Source: JAYREN01 sp963663375 (GTDB taxonomy: Bacteria; Acidobacteriota; Holophagae; Holophagales; Holophagaceae). Taken from it: DNA of 64,000 nt. The notes beneath the pieces were generated by a model. The model saw only the letters and a program-made list of their open reading frames with translations. It did no database searches and had not been told where the DNA came from. Every line of letters begins with the position of its first letter. Within the stretch, counting starts at the first letter, position 1. Shown here in pieces: positions 26,804 to 35,719 of this stretch. The position numbers and the translations under genes were made by a program. Location of the stretch: contig OY760195.1 in assembly GCA_963663375.1 (NCBI GenBank), forward strand, positions 1,240,001 to 1,304,000, written 5' to 3'.

Positions 26804-27660
26804 GGACGCCCCACGCCCTGGGGCAATCCCGCCCGCCAGGGAGCGGGTTGTTTCTCCAGGAAGGCGCTGAGCCCCGCCTGCCCTTCCGCCGAGGCCCGAG
26901 CCTCGGCGATGGCGGAGATGGTGAATTCGGTGAGGCCCTCATCCGGCAAGAGCACCCCCTGGAGCAGCAGCCCCTTGGTGCGCCGAGCGGCCTCCGGCCC
27001 CGCCAGCAGACATTCGAGGATCACCTCGGACAGCCGGGTTCCGAAATGTGAAGGAGCGGAAACGAGGTGATGGACGAGGCCCATGGCCTGGGCCTCATCT
27101 CCCGAGATTCGCCGCCCCGTGAGCATCAACTCACCGCCCCGGCTCACCCCCAGTTTCCGAAGGACGTAGGGACTGATCACGCCAGGCACGATGCCCAGGC
27201 GCACCTCCGTGGTGCCGAAAACCGTCTGGGCCTCGGCCACCACGATGTCCGCACAGGCCGCCAGGCCAAGGCCACCGCCGATGGCCGCCCCCTGAATCGC
27301 GGCGAGCACGGGAGCGGAAAAGGAGGCCAGGCGATGGAACATCCGCGCCAGGCTGCGCGCCTCCTCCACGTTCTGCGCCATGGAGGCCGTGGCCAGGGTT
27401 CGCATGTAGCCGAGGTCTGCCCCGGCGCAGAAGACATCCCCCTCACCCTCCAGGAGCAGGAGCCGCATGTGCTCCGCAGGCAAGGCAGTGAGTGCTTCGA
27501 GGCTGCGGGACAGTTCGCCGATCATCACGCCATCGAAGGCGTTCCGCAGCTCGGGCCGCGCCAGCACAAGGCGTACCACGCCGTAGGCCAGCCGCTCCAC
27601 CCGGAGGCGCTCTCCCTGGAAGAGGGACGCCTCGACGGGAAAATCAGCAAGAGCGATCAT
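26800..27660 (-). CDS. liuC: Enoyl-CoA hydratase/isomerase, probable methylglutaconyl-CoA hydratase
   Basis: 286 residues of the crotonase fold: oxyanion region FCAGADLGYM and AAIQGAAIGGGLGLAACADI, and catalytic-side Glu in GTTEVRLGIVPGVISPYV. The position between the two carboxylase subunits implies hydration of 3-methylglutaconyl-CoA to HMG-CoA. Translational coupling is indicated on both sides (four-base overlaps). No HMG-CoA lyase gene follows in the window. Confidence 0.85.
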   Translation of the reverse strand: MIALADFPVEASLFQGERLRVERLAYGVVRLVLARPELRNAFDGVMIGELSRSLEALTALPAEHMRLLLLEGEGDVFCAGADLGYMRTLATASMAQNVEEARSLARMFHRLASFSAPVLAAIQGAAIGGGLGLAACADIVVAEAQTVFGTTEVRLGIVPGVISPYVLRKLGVSRGGELMLTGRRISGDEAQAMGLVHHLVSAPSHFGTRLSEVILECLLAGPEAARRTKGLLLQGVLLPDEGLTEFTISAIAEARASAEGQAGLSAFLEKQPAPWRAGLPQGVGRP

Positions 27661-29549
27661 CGACGAGTTCCGGACACGAGCTCGCCTTCGCAGGCGGCAT
27701 TCTCGGGATGAATGGAGGCGAGCAGGGCCTCGGGGATCTCCACTTCGCAGCGCAGGAGGGCCTGGGACAGCGTCTTGCCCTGGGCGTCGATGAAGAGACT
27801 CAGGGTGCCGCCCCCGCCCAGCGCCTCAGCCAGCAGGAAATTCAGCGCCCAGAGATTCGGCACCAGGTGGCGCTTGACCTCACCCCGACAGACGCTCTCG
27901 AACCAGCGCCCCACGCGCTCGGCGGTGATGTTCTCCCGCATCCAGGCATAGCACTCTGGTGAACGGCCAATGAGGCCGATGTTGGCGGTATCGCCCTTGT
28001 CGCCGCTGCGGGCGTGGGCGATGTGCATGAGGGGCACCCGCACCATGCGACCCACGGCCACGGTCTCCTCATCCCAGGGGTCTGCGGGCGGGTGGTCGCT
28101 GTCGGGGAGGCCCTTGGAAACGAGCCAGGGAAGTTCGCCGGTCCTGGAGACCTCCTTCAGCTCCCCGCCAGCCTGCACTTCCAGGACCCGCACGGTCGGC
28201 AGGGCGCAGTCCTGGGGAATGAGGGCGGGCCAGTAACTCACGATCTCGGAGATGGCAGGGGCGCCCCCCGTGACCGCCACCCCGGAGGGACCGGAGAGGA
28301 TCATGGAGGGCAGGAGCTTGCGGTAGACCTCCAGGGACTGCCGCTCGTGGCCGCGGACGCCTAGGCGCAGGAGCACTTCGGTGGCCGCGTGGGCAGGCGT
28401 GAGGGCGCGATGGGTGGCATCGTCGCCCACGTATTCCGTGCAGGCGCTTTCCAGGGGCAGCATCCGCGCATGGAGGATCTCCTGGGCGCAGCGTTCCCAA
28501 AAGGTACGCACGAAGACTTCGGCCTTGGCCCGGGCATCGGGGCCCGACACGATCAGCGAACCGCTGGCCTTGAAGCCGTCGGCGTAGGCGATGCTGACCT
28601 TGAGCAGGTCCGTGGCGGGACGCCCCTTGACCCCTGAGATCCGAACGCGGTCCGGGCCATCCTCCGCCAACTGGACGGTGGAGAAATCGGCGATGACATC
28701 CGGAGTGAGGTAGCTCTGGGGATGGCCCATCTCGTACAGGAGCTGCTCCCGCACGGTCTGGCAGGACACCAGCCCGCCGCTGCCCGGGTGCTTGGTCACC
28801 ACGAAGGAACCATCGGCCTCGCACTCCACGATGGGAAAGCCCATGTCGATGAAGGTGGGCACCTTGCGCCAGTCGGTGAAATTGCCGCCGGTGGCCTGGG
28901 CGCCGCATTCGATGATGTGCCCGGCCACGATGCCACTGGCCAGAAGGTCCCAGTCATCAGCTGCCCAGCCGAAAGCGTGAATGAGGGCCGCCAGGGTGAT
29001 CCCGGTATCCGTCACCCGCCCGCAAAGCACGATGTCCGGATCGCTCTTCAGGGCCTCCGCCACGGGCATGGCGCCGAAATAGGCATTGGCCGCCAGCACC
29101 TTGTCGGCATAGGCATCGAAGGCCTCGCCGGTTTCCATGTTCCGGAAATCCACGCCCTGAGCGCGAAGTTCGCGCATACGCCCGGCAATGTCATCGCCCT
29201 CCACCACGGCAATGCGCAGCTTCAAGCCCTTCGCCCGAGCCAGGGCGGCCAGGGCCTCGGCACAACCCGAAGGGTTCACGCCACCGGCGTTGGTGATGAT
29301 CTTGATGCGACGGCGGAGGATCTCCTCCAGCAGGGGTTCCACCTGGGTCACGAAATCCCGGGCGTAGCCCGCGCTCGAATCCTTGAGCTTCTGCTTCTGC
29401 AGGATGCTCATGGTGACTTCTGCCAGGTAGTCGATGGAGATGACATCCACCGGCAGGGAACCCATTACCTGCCGCCGAAGGGCGTAGGGATCGTCCCCCC
29501 AGTAACCACCGGCGTTGGCGATGCGGAGCGTGCGGGAATCATGCGGCAT
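27657..29549 (-). CDS. AtuA-like (DUF1446) acyl-CoA catabolism protein with fused C-terminal domain
   Basis: 630 residues. The DUF1446 core (about residues 1-470) has the family glycine-rich N-terminus IANAGGYWGDDPYALRRQV, ITNAGGVNPSGCAEALAAL and DIVLCGRVTDTGITLAALI. The last 110 residues or so are the AtuA-like ferredoxin-fold domain (HIAHARSGDKGDTANIGLI). AtuA acts in citronellol/geraniate degradation, but these proteins also accompany leucine and short-chain acyl-CoA clusters and have no proven reaction. It overlaps the hydratase gene by four bases. Confidence 0.8.
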   Translation of the reverse strand: MPHDSRTLRIANAGGYWGDDPYALRRQVMGSLPVDVISIDYLAEVTMSILQKQKLKDSSAGYARDFVTQVEPLLEEILRRRIKIITNAGGVNPSGCAEALAALARAKGLKLRIAVVEGDDIAGRMRELRAQGVDFRNMETGEAFDAYADKVLAANAYFGAMPVAEALKSDPDIVLCGRVTDTGITLAALIHAFGWAADDWDLLASGIVAGHIIECGAQATGGNFTDWRKVPTFIDMGFPIVECEADGSFVVTKHPGSGGLVSCQTVREQLLYEMGHPQSYLTPDVIADFSTVQLAEDGPDRVRISGVKGRPATDLLKVSIAYADGFKASGSLIVSGPDARAKAEVFVRTFWERCAQEILHARMLPLESACTEYVGDDATHRALTPAHAATEVLLRLGVRGHERQSLEVYRKLLPSMILSGPSGVAVTGGAPAISEIVSYWPALIPQDCALPTVRVLEVQAGGELKEVSRTGELPWLVSKGLPDSDHPPADPWDEETVAVGRMVRVPLMHIAHARSGDKGDTANIGLIGRSPECYAWMRENITAERVGRWFESVCRGEVKRHLVPNLWALNFLLAEALGGGGTLSLFIDAQGKTLSQALLRCEVEIPEALLASIHPENAACEGELVSGTRR

Positions 29550-29571
29550 GGTGGGACTCCGGACGAAATTG

Positions 29572-29753
29572 GTCCACGGATGAACACGGATTCACACGGA
29601 TAAAAGAAGGAAGATGCCTCTGGGTTTTCCGAGAGGCGTCTCCTTCAATGATGAAGCCTGGAATCGTCGAAAGTGAGTCACACCTGGAACCCAACCAGAG
29701 CGCCTCGCGCTTCGTCTTATTCAATCCGTGTTCATCCGTGTGCATCCGTGGAC
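29572..29753. repeat. Intergenic inverted repeat B (30-nt arms, nested hairpin)
   Basis: Arms at 29572-29601 and 29724-29753 match at 27 of 30 positions. Each arm has three copies of ACGGAT exactly ten bases apart. Inside, 29606-29621 pairs with 29632-29646 to form a second stem of about 15 bp with one bulge, around a ten-base loop. It sits between MCC beta and the AtuA-like gene, both minus strand. Confidence 0.85.
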
Positions 29754-29762
29754 TGCTTTCTT

Positions 29763-31370
29763 TTAAAACCGGAACACCCCGGTTCGTGTGTCCTCGATGG
29801 GCGTAGAAAGGGCCGTGGCGAGGCTCGCGGCGAGGGTGGCTCGGGTGGCGCGCATATCGATGACGCCATCATCCCAGAGCCGGGCCGAGGCGTGGAAGGG
29901 ATGGCCTTCCCGTTCGTATTTTTCGCGGATCGGCGCAGCGATGGCCTCGGCCTCTTCGTGGGACAGCGAGTGTCCATCCCGGGCCAGCTGGTCTCGCTTG
30001 ACGGTGACCAGCACCGAGGCCGCCTGCTCCCCACCCATGACGGAGATACGGGACGTGGGCCAGGTCCACAGGAAGCGCGGATCATAGGCCCGGCCGCACA
30101 TGCCGTAATTGCCCGCCCCGAAGCTGCCCCCCATCATCAGCGTGATCTTGGGCACCCGCGCTGTGGCCACGGCGTGCACCATCTTGGCGCCATCCTTGGC
30201 AATGCCCCCCCGCTCATACTGGGCCCCCACCATGTAGCCCGTGATGTTCTGGAGAAAGAGCAGCGGGATCTTCTGGGTGGTGCAGAGCTCGATGAAGTGG
30301 GTCGCCTTCAGGGCGCTCTCGCTGAAGAGCACACCGTTGTTGGCCAGGATGCCGCAGGGCATGCCCTCGATGTGGGCGAACCCCGTCAGCAGCGTGGTCC
30401 CATAGCGGGCCTTGAATTCCGCGAAGCGGCTGCCATCCAGGAGACGGGCCAAGGCCTCGCGCATATCGATCTGGCGGCGCAGATCCCGGGGCCACACCCC
30501 CAGGATTTCATCGGGATCGTAGGCGGGAGGTTCGGGGGTGCGCAGGTCCACTCGGGCCGTTTCGTGGGCCCCCAGATGCGAAACCAGCTCCCGGAGGATC
30601 TGGATCGCCTGGGCATCGTCCTCGGCAAAGTGATCCGCCACCCCCGAGATCTCGGTATGGACTCGGGCGCCCCCCAGGTCTTCGGCGCTCACATCCTCGC
30701 CGGTGGCGGCCTTCACCAAGGGTGGCCCGCCGAGGAAGATCGTACCGGTGCCGTTCACGATGATGGACTGGTCGCTCATGGCAGGCACGTATGCGCCCCC
30801 CGCCGTGCAGCTGCCCATCACCGCCGAGAGCTGAGGAATGCCCGCCGCCGACAGCAGTGCCTGGTTGTAGAAGATGCGGCCGAAGTGTTCCTTGTCAGGG
30901 AATACCTCGTCCTGGAGCGGCAGGTAAGCACCACCGCTGTCCACCAGGTAGAGGCAGGGCAGGCGGTTCTCCAGGGCGATCTCCTGGGCCCGCAGGTGCT
31001 TCTTCACGGTGAGCGGATAGTACGTGCCCCCCTTCACCGTGGCGTCGTTGGCCACGATCATGCAGGGGCGCCCCTGCACCATGCCCACCCCGGCCACCAG
31101 CCCTGCCGCGGGCACGGCCTCGCCGTACACGCCGTGGGCCGCGAAGAGGCCGATCTCCAGGAAGGGCGTGCCCCGATCACAGAGGGCCGCGATGCGCTCC
31201 CGCACGAACAGTTTCCCCTGGCTGGAGTGGCGCGCCTGCGCCTTCTCGCCACCCCCTTGGCGCAGACTCGCCTTGAGGATCTCCAGCTCCCGACAGAGCC
31301 CCAGATTGTGCGCGTGATTGAGCCGCCACTCCTCCGACGAAGCCAGGAGATGGCTGCGGATCAGCGTCAT
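29763..31370 (-). CDS. liuB: Methylcrotonyl-CoA carboxylase, carboxyltransferase subunit
   Basis: 535 residues, full length for MCC beta. Carboxyltransferase motifs: ARHSSQGKLFVRERIAALCD, DATVKGGTYYPLTVKKHLR, SCTAGGAYVPAMSDQSIIV, GGPPLVKAATGEDVSAEDLG, and the C-terminal MMGGSFGAGNYGMCGRAYDP. It transfers CO2 from biotin to 3-methylcrotonyl-CoA. The start overlaps the upstream acyl-CoA dehydrogenase stop by four bases. Confidence 0.92.
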   Translation of the reverse strand: MTLIRSHLLASSEEWRLNHAHNLGLCRELEILKASLRQGGGEKAQARHSSQGKLFVRERIAALCDRGTPFLEIGLFAAHGVYGEAVPAAGLVAGVGMVQGRPCMIVANDATVKGGTYYPLTVKKHLRAQEIALENRLPCLYLVDSGGAYLPLQDEVFPDKEHFGRIFYNQALLSAAGIPQLSAVMGSCTAGGAYVPAMSDQSIIVNGTGTIFLGGPPLVKAATGEDVSAEDLGGARVHTEISGVADHFAEDDAQAIQILRELVSHLGAHETARVDLRTPEPPAYDPDEILGVWPRDLRRQIDMREALARLLDGSRFAEFKARYGTTLLTGFAHIEGMPCGILANNGVLFSESALKATHFIELCTTQKIPLLFLQNITGYMVGAQYERGGIAKDGAKMVHAVATARVPKITLMMGGSFGAGNYGMCGRAYDPRFLWTWPTSRISVMGGEQAASVLVTVKRDQLARDGHSLSHEEAEAIAAPIREKYEREGHPFHASARLWDDGVIDMRATRATLAASLATALSTPIEDTRTGVFRF

Positions 31371-32515
31371 AGGAACTCCTGCAGCAGGTACCGCGCGATC
31401 ACCATGCGCTGGATCTCGCTGGTGCCTTCACCGATGGTGCAGAGTTTCACGTCCCGGTAGAACTTCTCCACGGGATAGTCCTTGATGTAGCCGTAGCCGC
31501 CGTGGATCTGCACGGCCTCCTCCGCCACCCGGCAGGCCACTTCGGAGCTATAGAGCTTGGCCATGCTGGCGGCTTTCGCGTAGGGCAGGCCGCGATCCTT
31601 GAGATCGGCGGCCTTGTGGATGAGCAGGCGGGCCGCCTCGATCTGTACCTGCATATCCGCCAGCTTGAACTGGATGGCCTGATGCTCGGAGATGGGCTTA
31701 CCGAAGGTCTGGCGGCTCTTGGCGTATTTCACGCTGGCCTCGAAGGCGCCCTGGGCCATGCCCAGCCCCAGCGCGCCGATGCTGATGCGACCGCCGTCCA
31801 GGGTCTTCATGGCCTGTCGGAAGCCCACGCCCTCTTCGCCCAGCAGGTTCTCCTCCGGGACTTTGACATCCTCCAGGATGAGCTCGGAGGTGTCGCTAGC
31901 CCGCAGTCCCAGCTTGTTCTCTTGCTTGCCCGCCCGGAATCCGTTCATGCCCTTTTCCAGGATGAAGGCGCTGATGCCATCGGTGCCGTGGCCGGGCCGC
32001 GTGCGGGCCATCACCACGGCGATATCGCCCACGGTGCCGTGGGTGATGAAATTCTTGGCGCCATTGAGGACCCAGTGAGCGCCCTCCTTGCGGGCGGTGG
32101 TGCGCTGGGCCCCCGCGTCGCTGCCGGCCTCGGGCTCCGTGAGGCCCCAGGCCCCGATGGCCTTGCCGCTGGCCAGGGGCACGAGGTATTTCTGTTTCTG
32201 CGCCTCGCTGCCCATGGCGTAGATGTGGTTGGCGCAGAGGCTGTTGTGGGCGGCGATGGCGATGCCCACGCTGCCATCAACCCGGCTCAGTTCCTCCACC
32301 ACCACGGCGTACTCCAGGTAGCCCATGCCCGCGCCGCCGTAAGCCTCCGGGAAGATGACGCCCATCATGCCCATCTCGCCCAACTGCTTCATCACGGCCA
32401 TGGGAAAGGTCTTGGCCTCGTCCCATTCCATCACGTGGGGACGGATCTCCTTCTCGGCGAACCGCCGCACCTCATCCCGCAGGGCTTCCACATGATCAGG
32501 AATCGAGAAATCCAT
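31367..32515 (-). CDS. Acyl-CoA dehydrogenase, short/branched-chain (SCAD-like) in the leucine cluster
   Basis: 382 residues with FAD-binding motifs WGLTEPEAGSDAGAQRT and FITHGTVGDIAVV. By position it would be isovaleryl-CoA dehydrogenase, but the base-providing residue argues otherwise. The C-terminal motif reads IGEGTSEIQR, with Glu at the SCAD/MCAD catalytic site, and the helix where isovaleryl-CoA dehydrogenase has its Glu reads AMKTLDGGRISIGA with Gly there, as in SCAD. Butyryl- or 2-methylbutyryl-CoA is therefore a likely substrate, although isovaleryl-CoA cannot be excluded. Confidence 0.85.
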   Translation of the reverse strand: MDFSIPDHVEALRDEVRRFAEKEIRPHVMEWDEAKTFPMAVMKQLGEMGMMGVIFPEAYGGAGMGYLEYAVVVEELSRVDGSVGIAIAAHNSLCANHIYAMGSEAQKQKYLVPLASGKAIGAWGLTEPEAGSDAGAQRTTARKEGAHWVLNGAKNFITHGTVGDIAVVMARTRPGHGTDGISAFILEKGMNGFRAGKQENKLGLRASDTSELILEDVKVPEENLLGEEGVGFRQAMKTLDGGRISIGALGLGMAQGAFEASVKYAKSRQTFGKPISEHQAIQFKLADMQVQIEAARLLIHKAADLKDRGLPYAKAASMAKLYSSEVACRVAEEAVQIHGGYGYIKDYPVEKFYRDVKLCTIGEGTSEIQRMVIARYLLQEFL

Positions 32516-32530
32516 GGAACACCTCCGGGT

Positions 32531-33721
32531 TCATTCGTACGCCGCCAACCCCGTTACCGCCTGCCCCACGATGAGGGTGTGGATGTCGTGGGTGCCTTCG
32601 TAGGTGTAGACGCTCTCGAGATTGGCCATGTGACGCATCACCGGATATTCGTCCAGGATGCCGTTGGCGCCCAGGATGGTGCGGGCCCGGCGGGTGATCT
32701 CCAGGCTGGCGTTCACGTTGTTCATCTTGGCCATGGAGACCTGGGCGGGCAGCGCCTTGCCCTGGTCCTTGAGGCGGCCCAACTGCAGCGCCAGCAACTG
32801 GCCCTTGGTCAGCTCAGTCACCATGCCAGCGAGCTTTTCCTGCTGAAGCTGGAAGGCACCGATGGGTTTGCCGAACTGAATGCGGGTCTTGGCGTAATCT
32901 AGGGCGCACTGATAGCAGGCATCCGCAGCGCCCAGCACGCCCCAGGCGATGCCGTACCGGGCCTGGCTGAGGCAGGAGAGCGGTCCCTTCATGCCCGTGA
33001 TGCCCGGCAGCAGACTGGCCGCCTCATCCACGATCACATCTTCCAGCACCAGCTCGGCGGTATTGGAGGCGCGCAGGCTCCACTTGCCGTGCATCTCCGG
33101 CGCCGAAAAGCCCTTGGTTCCCTTTTCCACCAGGAAACCCCGGATGCCTTCGTCGGTGCGGGCCCACACCACGGCCACATCCGCCAGAGTGCCATTGGTG
33201 ATCCACATCTTGGTGCCGTTCAGGCGCCACTGACCGTCCCCGATGCGCTCGGCCCGGGTGAGCATCCCTGCAGGATTGCTGCCGAAGTCCGGCTCGGTGA
33301 GCCCGAAACAACCGATGGCCTCGCCGGAGGCGAGCCTGGGTAACCAGCGGTCTTTCTGGGCCTCGCTGCCATAGGTGAAGATCGGGTACATCACCAGGGA
33401 GCCCTGCACCGAGGCGAAGGAACGCAGACCACTGTCGCCCCGCTCCAGTTCGTACATCAACAGTCCGTAGGCCACGCTGGAGAGCCCGGCGCATCCGTAT
33501 TTCTCCGGCAGGGTGGGACCGAAGAACCCCAGCTCGCCCATCTTGGGGATCAGGTCCCGGGGAAAGGTCTGACCCTGGGCGTGGGCCTCGATGATGGGCA
33601 ACACCTCCGCATTGACGAAAGCCCGCGCGGCCTCGCGCACCATCCGCTCATCCTCCGTGAGCAGCGCCTCCAGGCCCATGAAGTCGGTGAGATGAGTGAA
33701 GGTTGCGCTGGCACCTGACAT
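32531..33721 (-). CDS. gcdH: Glutaryl-CoA dehydrogenase
   Basis: 396 residues. The C-terminal signature YEGTHDIHTLIVGQAVTGL is characteristic of glutaryl-CoA dehydrogenase, with catalytic Glu in YEG. Other family motifs are CFGLTEPDFGSNPAGM, WSLRASNTAELVLEDV and ARYGIAWGVLGAADACYQCA. It oxidatively decarboxylates glutaryl-CoA to crotonyl-CoA in lysine/tryptophan catabolism. ATG at 33721 follows CGGAG. Fifteen bases separate it from the SCAD-like gene, which could process the crotonyl/butyryl level. Confidence 0.92.
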   Translation of the reverse strand: MSGASATFTHLTDFMGLEALLTEDERMVREAARAFVNAEVLPIIEAHAQGQTFPRDLIPKMGELGFFGPTLPEKYGCAGLSSVAYGLLMYELERGDSGLRSFASVQGSLVMYPIFTYGSEAQKDRWLPRLASGEAIGCFGLTEPDFGSNPAGMLTRAERIGDGQWRLNGTKMWITNGTLADVAVVWARTDEGIRGFLVEKGTKGFSAPEMHGKWSLRASNTAELVLEDVIVDEAASLLPGITGMKGPLSCLSQARYGIAWGVLGAADACYQCALDYAKTRIQFGKPIGAFQLQQEKLAGMVTELTKGQLLALQLGRLKDQGKALPAQVSMAKMNNVNASLEITRRARTILGANGILDEYPVMRHMANLESVYTYEGTHDIHTLIVGQAVTGLAAYE

Positions 33722-33772
33722 GGCAGACTCCGAGGGGGAAACAACACACAGCGGCGGATGGGGTGAAGAAGC

Positions 33773-34636
33773 TTAGCCGGTTTGACGCACCCGAAGCCCC
33801 ACCAGTCTCCAGGCCTCGGCCATATCCTCTTGCTGGAGGGCGGTTCGAATGGCCGCTTCCAGTCCCTTGGCATCCTGGGGATCTCCGGGTTTCGCTTCCG
33901 ACCGAGCGGGGTCCGGCAGTTCGGTACTGTTGGCCAGACGCCCCAGGTCATTGCCCGTCAGGATGGCGCTGTACTTCAGGGCTTCCGGCAGGGCGTCATA
34001 GCCGATGGGGCGCCCCACGGGCTTGGCGATCTCGAAGAGGGCCATGCCGCTGGCGCGGGTGTAGAAGGCGCCGCCGTTCCGCCCCACCAAGTCCAGCCGC
34101 TCGGGATGCAGGATGCCGCCCTGGAAACAGTCTTCCCGGGCATGGAAGGCCACCACCTCGCCGATGAGCATGAGGCCCGAGCCGGGACCACTGCCCAGTT
34201 CCACCACCTTGTGCAGACGACACTCCATCTGGAAGGGCGATTCGGCCACCAGGGCGGGTTTCACCAGATGGGCCGGGAGCGGCGTGAAGCCGGATTTCAC
34301 GAATTCGTCCACACCTTCGGGGTATTCGGCGCTGGCCACGTTCATCTGCTGCACCATGGCGTGGCTCACGCTGGCGATGACGAATTCCTCCGTGGCCACC
34401 ACATTCAGGTAGGTGTGCTTGACCGTGCCATCCCGCCCCCGGCGATTGGGGGCGAAGGCCACCATGGGCGGATTGGAACCGAACGCGTTGAAGAAGCTGA
34501 AGGGCGCGAGGTTGCGAAGGCCCTCCTTCGAGACCGTGCTGGCGAAGGCGATGGGCCTGGGCCCCACGCCGCCGCAGAGCAGGGCGTTGGTCTCGATGGG
34601 ACTCAGCTCCGCCGGAAGAACCGTGCGAAGGCTCAC
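33773..34636 (-). CDS. Flavin reductase-like (FMN-binding split barrel) protein
   Basis: 287 residues. The split-barrel core (residues about 20-200) has GPRPIAFASTVSKEGLRNLA, PFSFFNAFGSNPPMVAFAP and FVIASVSHAMVQQMNVAS, matching DIM6/NTAB-type flavin reductases. The C-terminal 70 residues are a helical extension. Its start overlaps the FAH stop by four bases. A role in supplying reduced flavin to an aromatic oxygenase is possible but not shown. Confidence 0.8.
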   Translation of the reverse strand: MSLRTVLPAELSPIETNALLCGGVGPRPIAFASTVSKEGLRNLAPFSFFNAFGSNPPMVAFAPNRRGRDGTVKHTYLNVVATEEFVIASVSHAMVQQMNVASAEYPEGVDEFVKSGFTPLPAHLVKPALVAESPFQMECRLHKVVELGSGPGSGLMLIGEVVAFHAREDCFQGGILHPERLDLVGRNGGAFYTRASGMALFEIAKPVGRPIGYDALPEALKYSAILTGNDLGRLANSTELPDPARSEAKPGDPQDAKGLEAAIRTALQQEDMAEAWRLVGLRVRQTG

Positions 34637-35634
34637 GACAGCGCCCCGGCGTGATCCATGCGGCGGGGGCCCATGGACACCAGGCTGGACGGCAGCGCGG
34701 GGGCCTCGCCCTGTACCACCCGGTTTTCTAAGCGTCCCAGGCCTTCGATCTCCATCACCACCGCGTCGCCGGGATGCAGCCAGAGATTGTCCACGACCTT
34801 GGAACCATTGAGTTCCAGCAGGCAGCCCGTCCCCACGGTGCCGCTGCCGAGGACTTCCCCCGGGTTCACCTGCACGCCGTAGGCCGTGCGCTGGAGGATC
34901 TGGGCGAAGGTCCAGTTCATGGTGTCGGCATTGCCCTCGGAGAGCCGCTTCCCGTTCACGGCGCAGGTCATGCGGGCCTTGAGCACTTCGCCCTGGGGTG
35001 TCTTCTCTAGCGGCAACTCGTCCTTGGTGACGAGCCAGGGTCCGAGCCCCGTGGCGAAATCCTTGCCCTTGCAGGGGCCGAGGCTCAGCTTCATCTCCTC
35101 CATCTGCAGGTACCGGGCGCTCCAGTCGTTCATGATCGTGTAGCCGAAGATGGCGGCGTCGGCCTCTTCCAGGGTGCAGTTCTTGAGAGATCGGCCCGTG
35201 ACGATGGCCACCTCCAGTTCGTAGTCCAACCGCACTAGGTGATGCTCCAACACCTCTAAAGGACCGGGACCTATCACCGCCTGATGGTTGGTGAAGTAGG
35301 TCACCGGGAAGAGATCGAATTCCGGAATCATCTCCAGGCCCCGGTTGCGCCGGGCCGTGGACACATGCTGGCGGAAGGCATAGCCGTCCCGCATAGCCAC
35401 GGGCCGGGGCACGGGGGCCAGCAGCGTGACGGCGGTCGCCTCCAGCAGCGCCGCCGCGGGAGCCTGGGCCACCAGGTCGCGGGCGAGGGGCATCAGCTCA
35501 TCCTGGCGGCGGATGAGGGTGAGCATATCCACCGCCAGCCGGGGCTCGGCGGCGTGGAAATCCAGGATGGAACCCTCGGAAAGCACCGCCCCGATGCGTT
35601 CTTCCCCGTTCTTCAGAAAGGTGACAAGTTTCAT
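34633..35634 (-). CDS. Fumarylacetoacetate hydrolase family protein
   Basis: 333 residues of the FAH fold. Metal and active-site regions: RDGYAFRQHVSTARRNRG, RLDYELEVAIVTGRSL with the Glu ligands, IMNDWSARYLQMEEM and KGKDFATGLGPWLVT. The C-terminal part is LGSGTVGTGCLLELNG. With hmgA and hppD in the same window, hydrolysis of fumarylacetoacetate to fumarate and acetoacetate is the best assignment, although the family also contains decarboxylases and other hydrolases. Divergent from phenylalanine hydroxylase. Confidence 0.88.
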   Translation of the reverse strand: MKLVTFLKNGEERIGAVLSEGSILDFHAAEPRLAVDMLTLIRRQDELMPLARDLVAQAPAAALLEATAVTLLAPVPRPVAMRDGYAFRQHVSTARRNRGLEMIPEFDLFPVTYFTNHQAVIGPGPLEVLEHHLVRLDYELEVAIVTGRSLKNCTLEEADAAIFGYTIMNDWSARYLQMEEMKLSLGPCKGKDFATGLGPWLVTKDELPLEKTPQGEVLKARMTCAVNGKRLSEGNADTMNWTFAQILQRTAYGVQVNPGEVLGSGTVGTGCLLELNGSKVVDNLWLHPGDAVVMEIEGLGRLENRVVQGEAPALPSSLVSMGPRRMDHAGALS

Positions 35635-35719
35635 GGAATCTCCGGGGAATAGTTGAGTCTAACAGTAGGATATTCTTGGAAGCCCTCCCTGTTGGGATTG
35701 CGACTCTGTTGAGGTTTGG

